The translations under genes and the position numbers were made by a program. Below, one piece after another: positions 22,463 through 33,244 of a stretch of 64,000 nucleotides of DNA. Numbering within the stretch: the first letter of the stretch is position 1; each line of letters begins with the position of its first letter. The notes under the pieces are model-generated. The model did not search any database, had not been told where the DNA came from, and saw only the letters and a list, made by a program, of their open reading frames with translations. The DNA lies in contig CAUZXS010005827.1 in the NCBI GenBank assembly GCA_963585895.1, forward strand, positions 25,001-89,000, given 5' to 3'. Origin of the DNA: Sepioteuthis lessoniana. Taxonomy: Eukaryota > Mollusca > Cephalopoda > Myopsida > Loliginidae.

Positions 22463-23083
22463 ATACTATTTGGACTGCTAAATAATTGAGTTGTTATGGT
22501 TTGTTCACTTTTGTAACAAAATGGAAAGAAAATAACCGAAGTTTAGCAAATAACTGATAGCAAGGTGACTTACTTAATTTTCTGAAGAATTTTAACAAAG
22601 ATATCTCAAGACAGAAAAAAGTGTTTTTTTGAAAAAGTATGTACATTTAGAATAATACATCATTTTTTTTTACTCTCTAGGTCGATAAGATTTTGACATT
22701 CTAGAAACAGATTGAAAAAAGTGAAATATCTTCCAAACATTAATGATGATCTTGTTAACCATTTCCATTTAGTCATTGCATTCCTTCCCAACTCTTTCAC
22801 ATCTTGTTAATACACATCGGTAAAAGTGTGTGCTTTTTTTAATATTTGTACGCAAGATTTTAGTTATTTCTAATCGAAATCAGGGGCGATGATGGTACTT
22901 TTTTAGTGACGTGGTGACCCGAGGTCAAACACTTACCCTTTGCTGACCAGGCAAGTAAGTTTTTGGCAGTTACAAATAAGTGGACGGAGAGGGGAACGAA
23001 ATAGCTTCCGAAATATGCAGTAAGAAAAAAAAGCATACTTATCTATGTATCTATCGATATATCTCAGACTATTCACGTACCTC

Positions 23084-23445
23084 TCCTTCTCTCTCTTTCT
23101 CTCTCTCCTTCTCTCTCTCTCTCCTTCTCTCTCTCTCTCTCTCTCCTTCTATCTCTCTCTCCGTATAGATATGTACTAACACATACACGCACACAGGTAC
23201 ACATATACACCCACACATATATATTATACCTATATATGTGTATTTGTCTTCGTGATTTTTAATATATGTATGTATATTGATTTATTTATTCATTTATTTA
23301 CAAACTCACACACAAGGACAGATATTAAGTTTGATTACTACAATATATACAGGTGTGCAAAGATAAAAACAACACTCGCACACAGACACAGACACACAGA
23401 AACACAGACACAGACACAGGCTCACAGACACAGACACAGACACAA

Positions 23446-23511
<66 letters not shown>

Positions 23512-23617
23512 CTGGAACCTTTAAAATAAACACATAAATACACACATACATATTTACGCACGAATGAATATATCTCTATCTCTATGCATATATGTATTAC
23601 ACTACTTATAGATGTAA

Positions 23618-23684
<67 letters not shown>

Positions 23685-23900
23685 TTTACGAGCCAAAAAA
23701 CACGCACGCACAAAAACATACACAAATGTCCGCATGCACACACACACACGCACTAACACATAGACACACACAGACGCACACACACACACACACATACATA
23801 TGTCATCATGCCGTTAATTTCTTTTATATATAAAAATACACGTATAATTATGGGAATATAGCCATATACAACTAATATATATATATATATATATATATAT
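23084..23900. repeat. Microsatellite field
   Basis: In order: (CT)n 23084-23165, CA-rich, (ACAGAC)n about 23378-23444, (AT)n 23449-23509, (AT)n 23619-23681, CA-rich 23735-23795 and (AT)n 23876-23900. All long frames here are translations of these repeats. Confidence 0.9.
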
Positions 23901-24254
23901 GGCCATGCATGCAGAATATAGCACAACACAATACTAACCCATTATTTATACACATTGACCTCCAACATGAAACTCTCTTGGATGTCCTAAAATAAGAGAT
24001 CGTGTAATTGAGTTGTATTATTGTGCCGACTACTAAGAAGTACATGCATCTTATTAACTGACACCTTTGTGCAAAAATTGCTGTCTTGTTGGACATGTTT
24101 TTATAAAAATAGAACCATCAAAATTCCATTCATAGCGGAAATTTAAAATACATGGAATCTCCGAAAAATGCTCAAAATTATCCATTTCTCCCTTAAAGAG
24201 ATCCGTAGTTGTCCCTGTTAATCCATCACGCTTTCTATGCATATTTCTCCTCCC

Positions 24255-24256
24255 CC

Positions 24257-24335
<79 letters not shown>
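24255..24335. repeat. (CT)n-(AT)n microsatellite
   Basis: CT repeat turning into AT repeat; the same CT-to-AT junction recurs at 24679-24732. Confidence 0.9.
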
Positions 24336-24338
<3 letters not shown>

Positions 24339-24678
24339 TTGCATATCTATGAAAAAACGTAACTCGACGAATGAAAGAGATAGCACAAAAAACATGTGCA
24401 CATATAAAAATTGATAATCCCTCAAAAACACACCTTTCTTGTAAAACATTGCTAAAACAAAATAGATCAAATATATACTGTAATATATTTTACCATACTG
24501 GACCGTGAGGTATAACATGTAATGGTTAGTAATATAGATAAGTAGATTTTTACAAGTAAATTTTGATAAACAACTACCCTGCTGGGACTTTATTCATTCT
24601 ACCTCCAAGATTTTTAGCTGTGTACTGGACGACACTTAAGTCTCGCTGCTAAGGATACAACCGTCCACAGCGCTAGGC

Positions 24679-24679
24679 G

Positions 24680-24732
<53 letters not shown>
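24679..24732. repeat. (CT)n-(AT)n microsatellite
   Basis: Same composite structure as at 24255. Confidence 0.9.
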
Positions 24733-24738
<6 letters not shown>

Positions 24739-25388
24739 CACGTATATTTTATTGGAATGTCCCTTTTTAACTTTTTTGTTTCTTTGTTTCTGAATGTTCA
24801 GACACTTATGCATTTATTTTTCCCGGTGATCAAAACAAATGTAAAGGTTTAGGGGCAAAAGTCGGAGGATATCAAAAAGTTTGTCATCTGAACGATCTCT
24901 TTTCTTGGATTTGCTGGGCGGCACTCCTTGCAAATGAAGGGGATTAGGTTTTAATGATAATATTTAAATAAATGGAACTTACATTGCTCTTTTTTTTTTT
25001 TTTAAATCGCCTATGATCTACGTATTTAGAGACATAAGCCCCGAATATTTTTCGCGTATATCTGATATTTTTCAGTGGTCTCACCTGCATAGAAAGTGAA
25101 ACAGAAACCTGAATGTTTTTTTCGTGCTCTACAAAAATTGATGTTGTGATGGCACAATAGAAAGACTCTTTTTTTCTAGGTGCGGCTTGGAACAATTCGA
25201 ACGACCCTCATACGTGTATTATTTATATATATGTTGTCATCCAAAGGCAGAAGGTATCACAACTCTTCAGGGTAGCTAGAGAGGTAAGATGCTTTAAGAT
25301 GAGATCAACACGCTGCTGATTTTGCCTCAGTCGTATGATTTATCCCAGAGCTACCGTCATTTTCAGCGTAAGTAGGGGAAATTTTTAC

Positions 25389-25389
<1 letters not shown>

Positions 25390-25471
<82 letters not shown>
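25390..25471. repeat. (AT)n microsatellite
   Basis: About 80 uninterrupted bases of AT. Confidence 0.95.
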
Positions 25472-25474
<3 letters not shown>

Positions 25475-25769
25475 CTAATTTATATTTTACTAATTATTCA
25501 CATCTTCAAAAAAACAAACTAGTTTATGGATTCTATTGGTTTGGAATGAAAGAAAAAATCAGGATGGAAATATTTGATTCTTTGAGATGTAAATGGTTTT
25601 GAGAAAACGAATCTCTGACTTTATCCACGAGCAATAAAAAAAACACAAGTAAGTTCGATATTGTTAAACCACAGAAAATTGTCTTGTACAAAAATATACT
25701 TGATACAAATCCCTTAAAGATAAAAGAAAAAAGAACCACTGTAGCAAAAATAGGGGAAATTTGTTGTAT

Positions 25770-26763
25770 AGCGTGTCTCAGAATAAATGCAACCTATTGA
25801 CATGATAAAGATTTATTTCATAGACAAAAGCAATGACGGTCATTTTGTTACATAGCCATGATACATGGGTGTTTGAAATGGACATAGGGAATCCGAAATA
25901 CACGAAACACTTACGACTTCTTCGTTCAGGTACGAAACATTTCATTACATTTGAGTTTAAAGGTTTTCGACATAAGGAGAGAAGCACAATCTTTCTATTA
26001 CGACTTTTCCATCTACCCCAAACCATATGCGGCACCCGCCGCAAGGCCTCGGCAACCTCCGAGAGTCAACCGTCTTCTTCGAACGCTAGAACTCAACTCA
26101 CTGACTTTTCTCAAAACCCAAAATCATCTGCGTACTCTTCTGGTGCGTGACGTCAATCGCATTCCCTAGCCCTGTTTTCCCATCTGGGGTTTCTACTGTG
26201 ACATCTCTGAATGACACGTACGCTTTGCGCGCGCGTGAACACCTGCGCTCATGTTTGCAAATAACTAACCCATGCACTGAGTCGAAAGGTTCTCAGCCTA
26301 ACTAAACCTAAAGGCAAGATATATAAAACGAAATCCCTCCGCCATTATATTACAATTTGGAACACGTCCTATAAAAAAGGCTCCATTCGGGCTACAAATA
26401 TCTAATCAATGTTTTTGTGATTGTTATAATATAAGCTTCCAGGACATGGATTTTTCTTTAGTTTCTTGTCTCAGTAATAAATGATTATCGTATTAAGGTG
26501 TTGCGTCTATTTTGAGCTTCTTGTCTTTGTAATAAAACATGATTATATGAAGGTACTGTATCTATTTTGATGCAGTCTTGAAGGATTTTGTCTCTAAATA
26601 AGTAGTAGGGGAAATATTTTTCCTCTCTTATCCAAGGCATTGTGATCAAGGGTTAATCGTGGTTATTTTGTATTATTTTTAAAATCTAAAACAAAAAAGA
26701 ACATAACTCATTATTAGTAGATATTTTTGCAGTCATTTTAGTCCTAGATAGTTTGATACACCC
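25770..26763. mobile_element. MITE-A copy split by a solo LTR
   Basis: Left end 'gcgtgtctcagaataaatgc' at 25771 and right end 'tttgatacaccct' at 26763 match MITE-A ends. The element stops at 25845 and resumes at 26355 where the LTR sits. A roughly 56-bp unit ('cttgtctcagtaataaa...') is duplicated in tandem near 26465-26575, making this copy longer than the others. No transposase. Confidence 0.7.
25846..26354. mobile_element. Solo LTR (509 bp) with 4-bp TSD, nested in MITE-A
   Basis: Starts TGTTACA, ends ATTACA, and is flanked by ATTT at 25842-25845 and 26355-26358. The uninterrupted MITE-A copy at 11.1 kb has a single ATTT at the same place, which confirms a precise insertion. It is GC-richer than its surroundings and holds a palindromic CRE-type site TGACGTCA at 26148-26155; a TTTATATA box lies on the minus strand near 26315-26325. 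Family not assigned; a 4-bp duplication is compatible with several Ty3/Gypsy lineages. No coding part remains. Confidence 0.7.
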
Positions 26764-27111
26764 TTTTTAAAGGTGTCTCAATGGTTTACGAAGGAAGTTG
26801 AGGCAGAAGAAAATTTGAAGAGATGAAAAGGCAAAGAATTTTTCATTTATATCCAATATGAGATATATGAGATAAAAAGTATTTGGTTATGAACTGAGTC
26901 AAAAAAACGTAGAGTTTATATTCACTGAAAAAAAACTCGGAAAAATCATTTATTTCCCAGAAAACACCTCCTAATCTACTGAATGACCCGAAACTCCGGT
27001 TTAACTGGACCGAATAATACCTATATATATATACATATATATATGAAAGCAAATCATGGAAAATTCGACAATGTGGAGGAAAAATATTGAAAAATAAATT
27101 AATCCGAAGTC

Positions 27112-27790
27112 ATGATCATCATCATGTCGTGCCTCCAGCACGGATATCCCTGACCCTCTCTTGCCACTTCTCCCTATCATTCATCGTTTTTGGCAGGTCT
27201 CAGAGTTACATCCCGTATCCTCACATAGCTGCTGTATGAATGTTCGAGCTGGTCGTCCTGCTTTGCTTGGCCATATGCGGTGGTCCATAGGAGTACATCA
27301 CTGATGAGTTCGTCCTTGCTTTTCCAGCCGTGTCCTACGTGTCTGATTCGTCTAACTTGGATAGTTTTCGTGATGGGAGGCAAGTGGCCATATAGTTGGT
27401 GTCTTGTGGGATGTTGACTCCAGGACTTGTTCAATATTGCTTTCAACATTCTTGTGTAATTGCCGTCTAGTTTCTTCTTCAGTCGTTTAGTTAGCGTCCA
27501 AATAGTGGATCCATATTGTAGTATCGATACAACCGCTGCCTGAAAGAAACTGCGCTTCATTTTATCGGTCAGGTCTGATTTCCATATGATCGAGAGCCTA
27601 TCGATAGCTGTCCATGCTTTCGTTAGTCGTGTGTCGATGTCTTTTTCGGTTGATGAGACGCTACTTCTTAGGTAGGTGAATTTGTCTACTAGTTTCTGAG
27701 AGGCTCCGTCTAGTGTGGTAATGTCGCCTGTTTGGTTGTAACACATATATTCAGTTTTGTGTGCATTGACATTTTTACGTCATTTAGTCT
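27112..27790 (-). mobile_element. RTE-clade LINE, 3' part with 189-codon frame
   Basis: Minus-strand frame 27746-27177 encodes the segment after the RT catalytic box: 'KLVDKFTYLRSSVSSTEKDI', 'WTAIDRLSIIWKSDLTDKMK', 'SFFQAAVVSILQYG', 'KKLDGNYTRMLKAILNKSW' and 'HLPPITKTIQVRR'. The catalytic domain itself is missing (5'-truncated). After about residue 150 the frame shifts away from the family's 'GRPARTYIQQL'; those codons continue in another frame. The 3' end carries CATGATGATGATC-type repeats at 27112-27125. Inactive, but one of the younger-looking copies. Confidence 0.88.
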
Positions 27791-28014
27791 GGGAGATGGA
27801 AAATTTTGAATTGAGACCTTCTTAACACCGCATGATCTTGCGGCTGTTGGGAAAGTGGCAGAGCAAATTCTATTAATTATATCACGGTATCTTTGATTTA
27901 ATAGAAATTAAGTTTTTTTCTTTTACATACATTGCTATGAGGTCATAGAACTGCTTTGACAATGTAAAATAGATATATTGCAATGCTCAGAAATTTAGCA
28001 CACAGATCAAAAGA

Positions 28015-28208
28015 GTCACCATGGCCTAATGGTTGAAGTGCTCGACTGTGGCCTTTATGCGAGTTCGAACTCCTATCGCTTGATTACATTCTCTTTCGGA
28101 CAAAAAATAACCTGAATGGTATGAATCCTGATTCTCTCCCGCTATAGGTTAAATAGTATTGTTTTGGCATTAAATAACACACGAAAGTTGATATGCCATA
28201 AAATAAAG
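28015..28208 (+). repeat. tRNA-derived SINE (SINE-2), complete-looking
   Basis: Head with A-box 'atggcctaatggttgaagtg' near 28021-28040 and B-box 'gagttcgaactcc' near 28060-28073; body 'tgaatcctgattctctcccgc'; 3' tail 'ggcattaaataacacacgaa' then 'gttgatatgccataaaat'. The tail matches the 3' end of the R family. Confidence 0.75.
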
Positions 28209-28327
28209 AAACTGAACGAAAGCCATAATAAGAAAACATTGCTGAAATGTTTAAATTAAGAAGAAATATAATTTTAGTGATCTAGAAATAATACAGTAAT
28301 TAATGACACAGCAGAACTCCAGAGAGT

Positions 28328-28600
28328 TTTTCCCAACCCCTCTGCTAAGAGCAGGATGCGACAGGAAGTAAATTTTTAAGAAGAGTTTAACAGGTTGGAA
28401 TTAAGTTTTTTACCTTTCCATTTTCCATACCAAGGTTAAAGAGCCCTGTCTACCCAATTCTTTACCCATATATGGAAGAAAAATTGTTTGATGCTATCTT
28501 TTTGAAAGGCTGACCTCACTTTGTGAAATGCAAACAGTAATGTTCAGCATTCGAAATAGGGTGGACATGTTCTTTTCTTCAACGATAACCCAACGAGTTC
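28328..28600 (-). repeat. tRNA-derived SINE (SINE-1), diverged
   Basis: 3' end 'cccaacccctctgctaagagcagg' type at 28330-28353, 'aagtttaacaggtt' type, 'taccaaggttaaagagccc' and a decayed head near 28540-28600 ending 'caacgataacc'. Confidence 0.75.
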
Positions 28601-28659
28601 TTCTGGTATATAAAAACTTATTCAAATTGAACTATAATGTTGTACATTTTCTTTTTTTT

Positions 28660-28805
28660 TTAAAAGAGGAAACACTAGACAGCTACTTCGACCTAACTTG
28701 GTCTCATCAGCATTGTATACCGTGATCTCTCCTACAGAATATCGAACCAGCGACCCCAGAATTCAGAGCCAAAACTCTACCAATGAGCCACTGCTTCACA
28801 TAGCT
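28660..28805 (-). repeat. tRNA-derived SINE (SINE-5) with hammerhead-like core
   Basis: Minus-strand head at about 28795-28735: A-box 'tggctcattggtagag' and B-box 'ctggttcgatatt', both close to Pol III consensus. Next come 'gagatcacggtatac', then a hammerhead-like core (28714-28673), then 'gtgtttcctctttt' and an A-run. The same order of parts is seen twice at 42.1-42.5 kb. Confidence 0.7.
28673..28714 (-). ncRNA. Hammerhead-ribozyme-like core, copy 1
   Basis: Minus strand: CTGATGA, then helix GACC-AAGTTA-GGTC (4 perfect pairs), then GAAG where the consensus has GAAA, a short AGCT segment, and GTC as the expected cleavage triplet. Stem I is weak here (ATG against TAGT). One core base is changed, so this copy is probably inactive. 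Confidence 0.45.
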
Positions 28806-29157
28806 CAATTCACAACACATAACTTATTTGAAAACAGTCCACAAAACCTCAACCAAAATAACTCTGATACTCATCTTCTATTTTGAAGAAAATTCTAGTA
28901 CCATCAGCTAAAAGTCAATTGCGATTTTCAAGAAAAGTAAACATAGAAATGCACTCGTTTTCCAACGGACTGATTTCTTTCTGAAACTTTTTTGCGAGCA
29001 CCGATGTTTTTTTTTTCAAGTCATTACCTCAACTTTGCCAGTCTTTGTTAGAAGATGCTAATTTAACGACGAGCGGTGATTTTAAGAAAACATGGTAATA
29101 AAGAAACAAGAGACAAGTAAGAGACAACGAAAAAATAAAAGAGAAAAGTTTCCTTTT

Positions 29158-29160
<3 letters not shown>

Positions 29161-29199
<39 letters not shown>
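29161..29199. repeat. (CA)n microsatellite
   Basis: About 38 bases of CA repeat. Confidence 0.95.
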
Positions 29200-29202
<3 letters not shown>

Positions 29203-29713
29203 GTATACCCGCAAACACTCACAGACCCACACAATACAGCAAAAACACACACAAACAAACGTATTCACGAGTATACACGCACACATAAACATCATACACA
29301 CAGAATCTCATAAATGCTTCTATCGGTCCATCTCAAAACCAGTGGAGCCGAAGTCTCACAAGATTTATAGGTTCGATTCTCAGACGACAGCGTATAAGGC
29401 CACCTCGTAAATCCTTTTTGTTCGACTGACAGCGGCAATATTAAAGCCAAAAAAATGTCGCCTACTATAATGAACACAGCGAAAACAATGTTATGCTTCA
29501 AATAGGAAAACAAAAATAACAGCAAACAAAATGTAGAAATGGCTATAAGTACGCAGATGCTAAAGATGGTCGTTTTCCCGCCAGATTCCAAAGTAGCTTT
29601 CTAGAAGACATCCAAGTCGTAGGTAATTATTTCCGTTGGTATTACGGCACATCAACATATGTCGGGTTATTCTTTGCCAAAACCAGAATTTAAAAAAAAA
29701 TTGGCATCCTAAT

Positions 29714-30068
29714 ATGTTCTCAATCACCATCATCATCATCATCAGCAAATCTAGCTGGCTGCCTGAAATTCTCTACTCCCAGCAGTTTCCACCATCCATC
29801 GCTTCTGCTAGATCCTCTTGACAGCATCTAGTATCAGCACCGAACTTCTGTATATAAGCCTTTGTAGATCGAGTAGTACTGGCGAATCCACGTGTATGAT
29901 TCCATAAGAGAGCGTCACTAATGAGTTTGTTCTTACTTCCTTAGCAGCGGGGCAGCATGTTTTGTTCGTCTTACTCGGAAGGTTTGTGAGATGGAAGGCA
30001 GGTGGTCGTATAACTGGGCTCTTCAAGATTTGTTCAAAACAGCACATGGCATTCTTTTATAGTTCTCT
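29714..30068 (-). mobile_element. RTE-clade LINE 3' fragment, strongly decayed
   Basis: Minus-strand frame 30047-29808 has 'HLTNLPSKTNKTC' and 'EVRTNSLVTLSYGIIH', which line up with the 'HLPPITKTIQ' and 'KDELISDVLLW' parts of good copies. The 3' end carries the (CAT)n characteristic of the family at 29715-29735. Multiple stops and substitutions. Confidence 0.55.
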
Positions 30069-30222
30069 TTTAGTTTTTTTCTCGACTGTACGCATTTCGT
30101 AATGATTATTCCTAAACAGAATTTTTTTTCTTATATAAAAGAACGAAAGTGTGACTAACAGTACCGCCCAAATCTACTTTAACACATTGTGTTATCCCCT
30201 AAATAAATACGAATATTTTTGG

Positions 30223-30226
<4 letters not shown>

Positions 30227-30273
<47 letters not shown>
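30227..30273. repeat. (AT)n microsatellite
   Basis: About 46 bases of AT repeat. Confidence 0.95.
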
Positions 30274-30275
<2 letters not shown>

Positions 30276-30336
30276 TAGTAGTCATGCTACAACTAGTAGA
30301 AGTATTATCGTGTGTGTGTTTGTGTGTCATACAGCC

Positions 30337-30597
30337 TGATACGACTCACAGCCTATTATTTTGTTGATTTAACTGCTTTCAATCAAGATATTTCCTTCTC
30401 CAGGGCCAGTTGTCATACCAAGCTTGAAGAACACAGCTTATCCTACTATTGCTCACTAATGGAAGGAGAATAAGTATAATAATTTTCTGAGGAATATTAG
30501 CATTATATGAAATTCTAAGAACTTCATCCCAGATTTGAATTCCGGTCACCGAGGTCATTTCCCTCGTCGATGACCATTATATCAAGAGCGTCTCTTA
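30337..30597 (-). repeat. tRNA-derived SINE (SINE-1), diverged
   Basis: 'ttccttctccagggccagttg' type body, 'taccaagcttgaagaac', 'ggaaggagaata', B-box-like 'ccagatttgaattcc' (reverse) and a head with 'gatgaccattatatcaa' near 30570-30590. Confidence 0.7.
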
Positions 30598-30764
30598 AGA
30601 TAGATAGATAGACAGATAATTTTTTTTCTATTCTACATTAACCCAGAAAGTTAGCTAAAGAATGTTAAAGAGTATTTACATAATCTTTTTTTTCTTTTTA
30701 CTCCTCCGTTTGTATCTTCGTCAGACACTCCCTCTGCCTCTTTTTGTTCATTTTCTTTTATATA

Positions 30765-31040
30765 AAACTGAATTGTTTTACATAGAACTGTTTTGACATA
30801 TAAATGTGTATAAACAAAAACTGTATTTATACTAAACGGAATTAGCTGAATTTGAACTGTTTGTATAAACTGAAGAGTTTGAAATGGATATGTTTTTGAT
30901 AATTAAACTGTGTACTCATACAAAACAGAAGTGTTTGAAATAGAATTGATTATTTACATAAAAATTTATTTGGCGTTAAATAACCCACAAAGATTGATAT
31001 TCCATAAAACCAAACCAACCAACCAACCTAACCAACCAAA
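30765..31040 (+). repeat. R repeat, 3' half
   Basis: Array units ('aaactgaattgttt') and the 3' end 'ggcgttaaataacccacaaaga' followed by (CCAA)n to about 31040. 5'-truncated. Confidence 0.65.
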
Positions 31041-31081
31041 TAGCTATTTATACACAATTATTAACCTGCAATAATTTAATT

Positions 31082-31606
31082 TCTTCGTTTAATGCCATAA
31101 AAATATTTTTGCGTTATTTATTGCTAATGCTGTCATTGTAGAAGAGCAGTGGTATTAAAGTATTAGTTGCAGGGGATAATGAGGTTCATATCTTTCACAA
31201 AGGTATTGGTCTAAAAGTGAACCTAACCGCTGGACAGGAGTTCTTACTCTCATACCACAATATCATATTTACCCAACCCCTCTTCTCGGGCAGGATATGG
31301 CACAAGGTCAATTTTTAAACGGAGTTTAACAGATCTGAATTCAGAGTTTTCCTTCTCCTAGACTAGTTGCCTCACCAAGGCTGGAGAACCCAGTCTGCCC
31401 TACTATTTACCCATAGCTGAAAGGAGAATAATTGGATTCATACCGTTCCCAAGGGTATCAGTGCGATGTCAAATGCAATCAGTCTCGTTCAGGATTTGAA
31501 CTCGTGTTGCCGTGTCCATTTCCTACGACGATAACCATTACACTACGGTCACCTCTCATACCACAATATCATAGTCCAGCACGAGAACCATTACGCTACG
31601 GGGACT
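31082..31606 (-). repeat. tRNA-derived SINE (SINE-2), split by SINE-1
   Basis: Head at 31606-31553 on the minus strand ('gtccccgtagcgtaatggtt' start) and body at 31267-31082 ('gttcactttwagaccaatacc' type). The two parts are separated by the SINE-1 copy at 31268-31552 and share its 21-bp duplicated flank. This dates SINE-2 as the older insertion here. Confidence 0.8.
31268..31552 (-). repeat. tRNA-derived SINE (SINE-1), nested, perfect 21-bp TSD
   Basis: Bases 31247-31267 and 31553-31573 are identical and flank the element. It has all family parts: head 'ggtgaccgtagtgtaatgg' at the right end and 'gaggggttgggtaaa' at the left end. The perfect duplication implies a comparatively recent insertion. 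Confidence 0.92.
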
Positions 31607-31607
31607 A

Positions 31608-32435
31608 TGGCTATGAAAGTGAAACAAGAGGTAAACTCAATCTCTTCTAATAGCAGCACAAATCAACGCCATAAAGACCAATTAAAGCCATAATCCGCAA
31701 AATAATATCAAATGAAGATTATGAGGTAATAGGGACGAAACCATTCATCATATTATAAGCGAATGTCGCAAACATGTACGAAAAAATGTATATGACAAGA
31801 TACGACTAAATGAGGAAGGCGATCAACAGTAAATTGTGCAATAAAGTGAAATTTGAACATATTACCTAATGATAAATGGACAAACCAGAATCCGTCCTGA
31901 AGAATGAGAAGTACAACATTCTCTTGGATTCGGAGATACAAGATCACTTAATCATATTTACCCAACCCCTCCGCTCGGGCAAGATATGACACAAGGTCAA
32001 TTTTTTAAGCGGAGTTTAACAGATTTGAATTCAGAGTTTTCCTTCTCCTAGACTAGTTGCCTCACCAAGGTTGAAGAACTGAGTCTGTCTTACTATTTAC
32101 CCATAGCTGGAGGGAGAATAATTGGATTCATGCCTTTCCCAAGGGTATTGGTGCTATGTGAAATGCAATCAGCCTCTTCCAGGTTTTGAATTTGTGTCGC
32201 CGTGTCCAATTCCGACGAAGATAGCCAACAAGATCCCTCAATACCAGCCAGAAAACTAGACCTAATGACTATAAAAAAAAGAGAGAGACCTTGCCGTATA
32301 GTGGACATTGCCAGCTGAGAGGACAACTGAGTGTAAATCAAAGAAAGCGAAAAGAAAGGGACCTTGCCTAAAAAAAAAAACAAATAAAAATATGGAACAT
32401 GGGGGTGATGGTGATTCTGTTATATAATGACGGAA
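31608..32435 (+). mobile_element. RLE-type LINE fragment (zinc knuckle and endonuclease region), split by SINE-1
   Basis: Decayed frames match the C-terminal part of an R2/R4/NeSL-type protein: a 'HHIISEC' segment (end of the CCHC-like motif) near 31745-31770, then the region leading to 'RKLDLMTIKKKRET' near 32250-32285 (the 'PDL...K' strand of the restriction-like endonuclease), then 'NQRKRKERDLA' and the 'WNMGVMV' region. SINE-1 at 31953-32227 interrupts it. Stops and frame changes are frequent; reverse transcriptase is absent. Confidence 0.7.
31953..32227 (-). repeat. tRNA-derived SINE (SINE-1) inserted in a LINE relic
   Basis: Flanks ACAAGATCACTTAAT (31938-31952) and ACAAGATCCCTCAAT (32228-32242) form a 15-bp duplication with two differences. 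The left flank keeps the LINE's own sequence. The tRNA head is shortened at the right end. Confidence 0.8.
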
Positions 32436-32439
32436 TGAT

Positions 32440-32808
32440 TTTTTTCTATTTAATCATTTTCGTTAATTAAATCTTATCATTCGGTTTGGTTAGGCTTAGG
32501 ACATTCGGCTTAGTGCACGTGCAGGTGCACACATTGAATGCAGATCACGCTCTTGCGTGCAGGGTCTGACAATCACGAATGTCATAATAAAAACCCAGAT
32601 CTGAAATTACGTCATGCCCGGAAGCGAGGGGCTGGGAATTTTGGTGATTTTAGAAAAAGCAGATAGTTAAGATTTGTCTCTAGGCGAGCCTAGTTGCGAT
32701 TTGAACCTAGAGGAGGCTAGCTGATTTTTGATCCTGGGCGAGGCCAGTCCATTTGGGACCTACAGGATGCACCACGCGTTTGTCAGATGGAACAGTCAGC
32801 ATAGTAAA

Positions 32809-32876
<68 letters not shown>

Positions 32877-32950
32877 GTGTCGAAAGACTAAACTCAAGAA
32901 GTCAATAAACATTTCGTACCTGAACTAAAGAAAGTCGCCAGTGTTTCGTG
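32440..32950. other. Unassigned, with (CT)n at 32813-32873
   Basis: Moderately GC-rich by local standards, with degenerate repeats of 'ggcgagcctagttgcgattt' type near 32680-32750 and a 60-base CT run. 'aataaaaa' occurs at 32588. It could be a piece of an LTR, but no ends or partner were found. Confidence 0.4.
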
Positions 32951-33009
32951 TATTTCGGATTGCTATGCATATGAACATTTTACATATCTGTATATTTTAT
33001 GCATCCGTA

Positions 33010-33235
33010 TATATTATAATTCCATTTGTAATAGTCGCACTTCGAACGGTCCCCAAAGAATTGGAAAGTGAACTCTCAGAGTTGAAAAAAGCAGGACGAA
33101 TCGAAATTATCCAAACTACAGCATTGCTGAGATCAGCCAGAATACTGAGAAGATTCCAAGAGATCTGAGTTGACAGGCTATTTCTGAGACTCCATTCAAA
33201 GAAAATCACCTAACGCTGCTGGTGTGACAAACTTG
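33010..33235 (+). mobile_element. RLE-type LINE, C-terminal/3' tail, copy 1 of a cluster
   Basis: Frame 33020-33165 reads 'VIVALRTVPKELESELSELK...RIEIIQTTALLRSARILRR', the C-terminal tail of the RLE LINE protein, followed by the 3' UTR with 'tcacctaacgctgctggtgtgacaaa'. Nothing upstream of this tail is present in this piece. Confidence 0.8.
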
Positions 33236-33244
33236 CAAGAACTA

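Noticed and set aside
25833-26150. 105-codon plus frame
   Set aside because: It starts in MITE-A and runs into the solo LTR across their junction, so it cannot be an old gene.
28735-28795. Possible genuine tRNA gene with good A box
   Set aside because: B box is altered and the unit continues into a SINE body that recurs at 42 kb.
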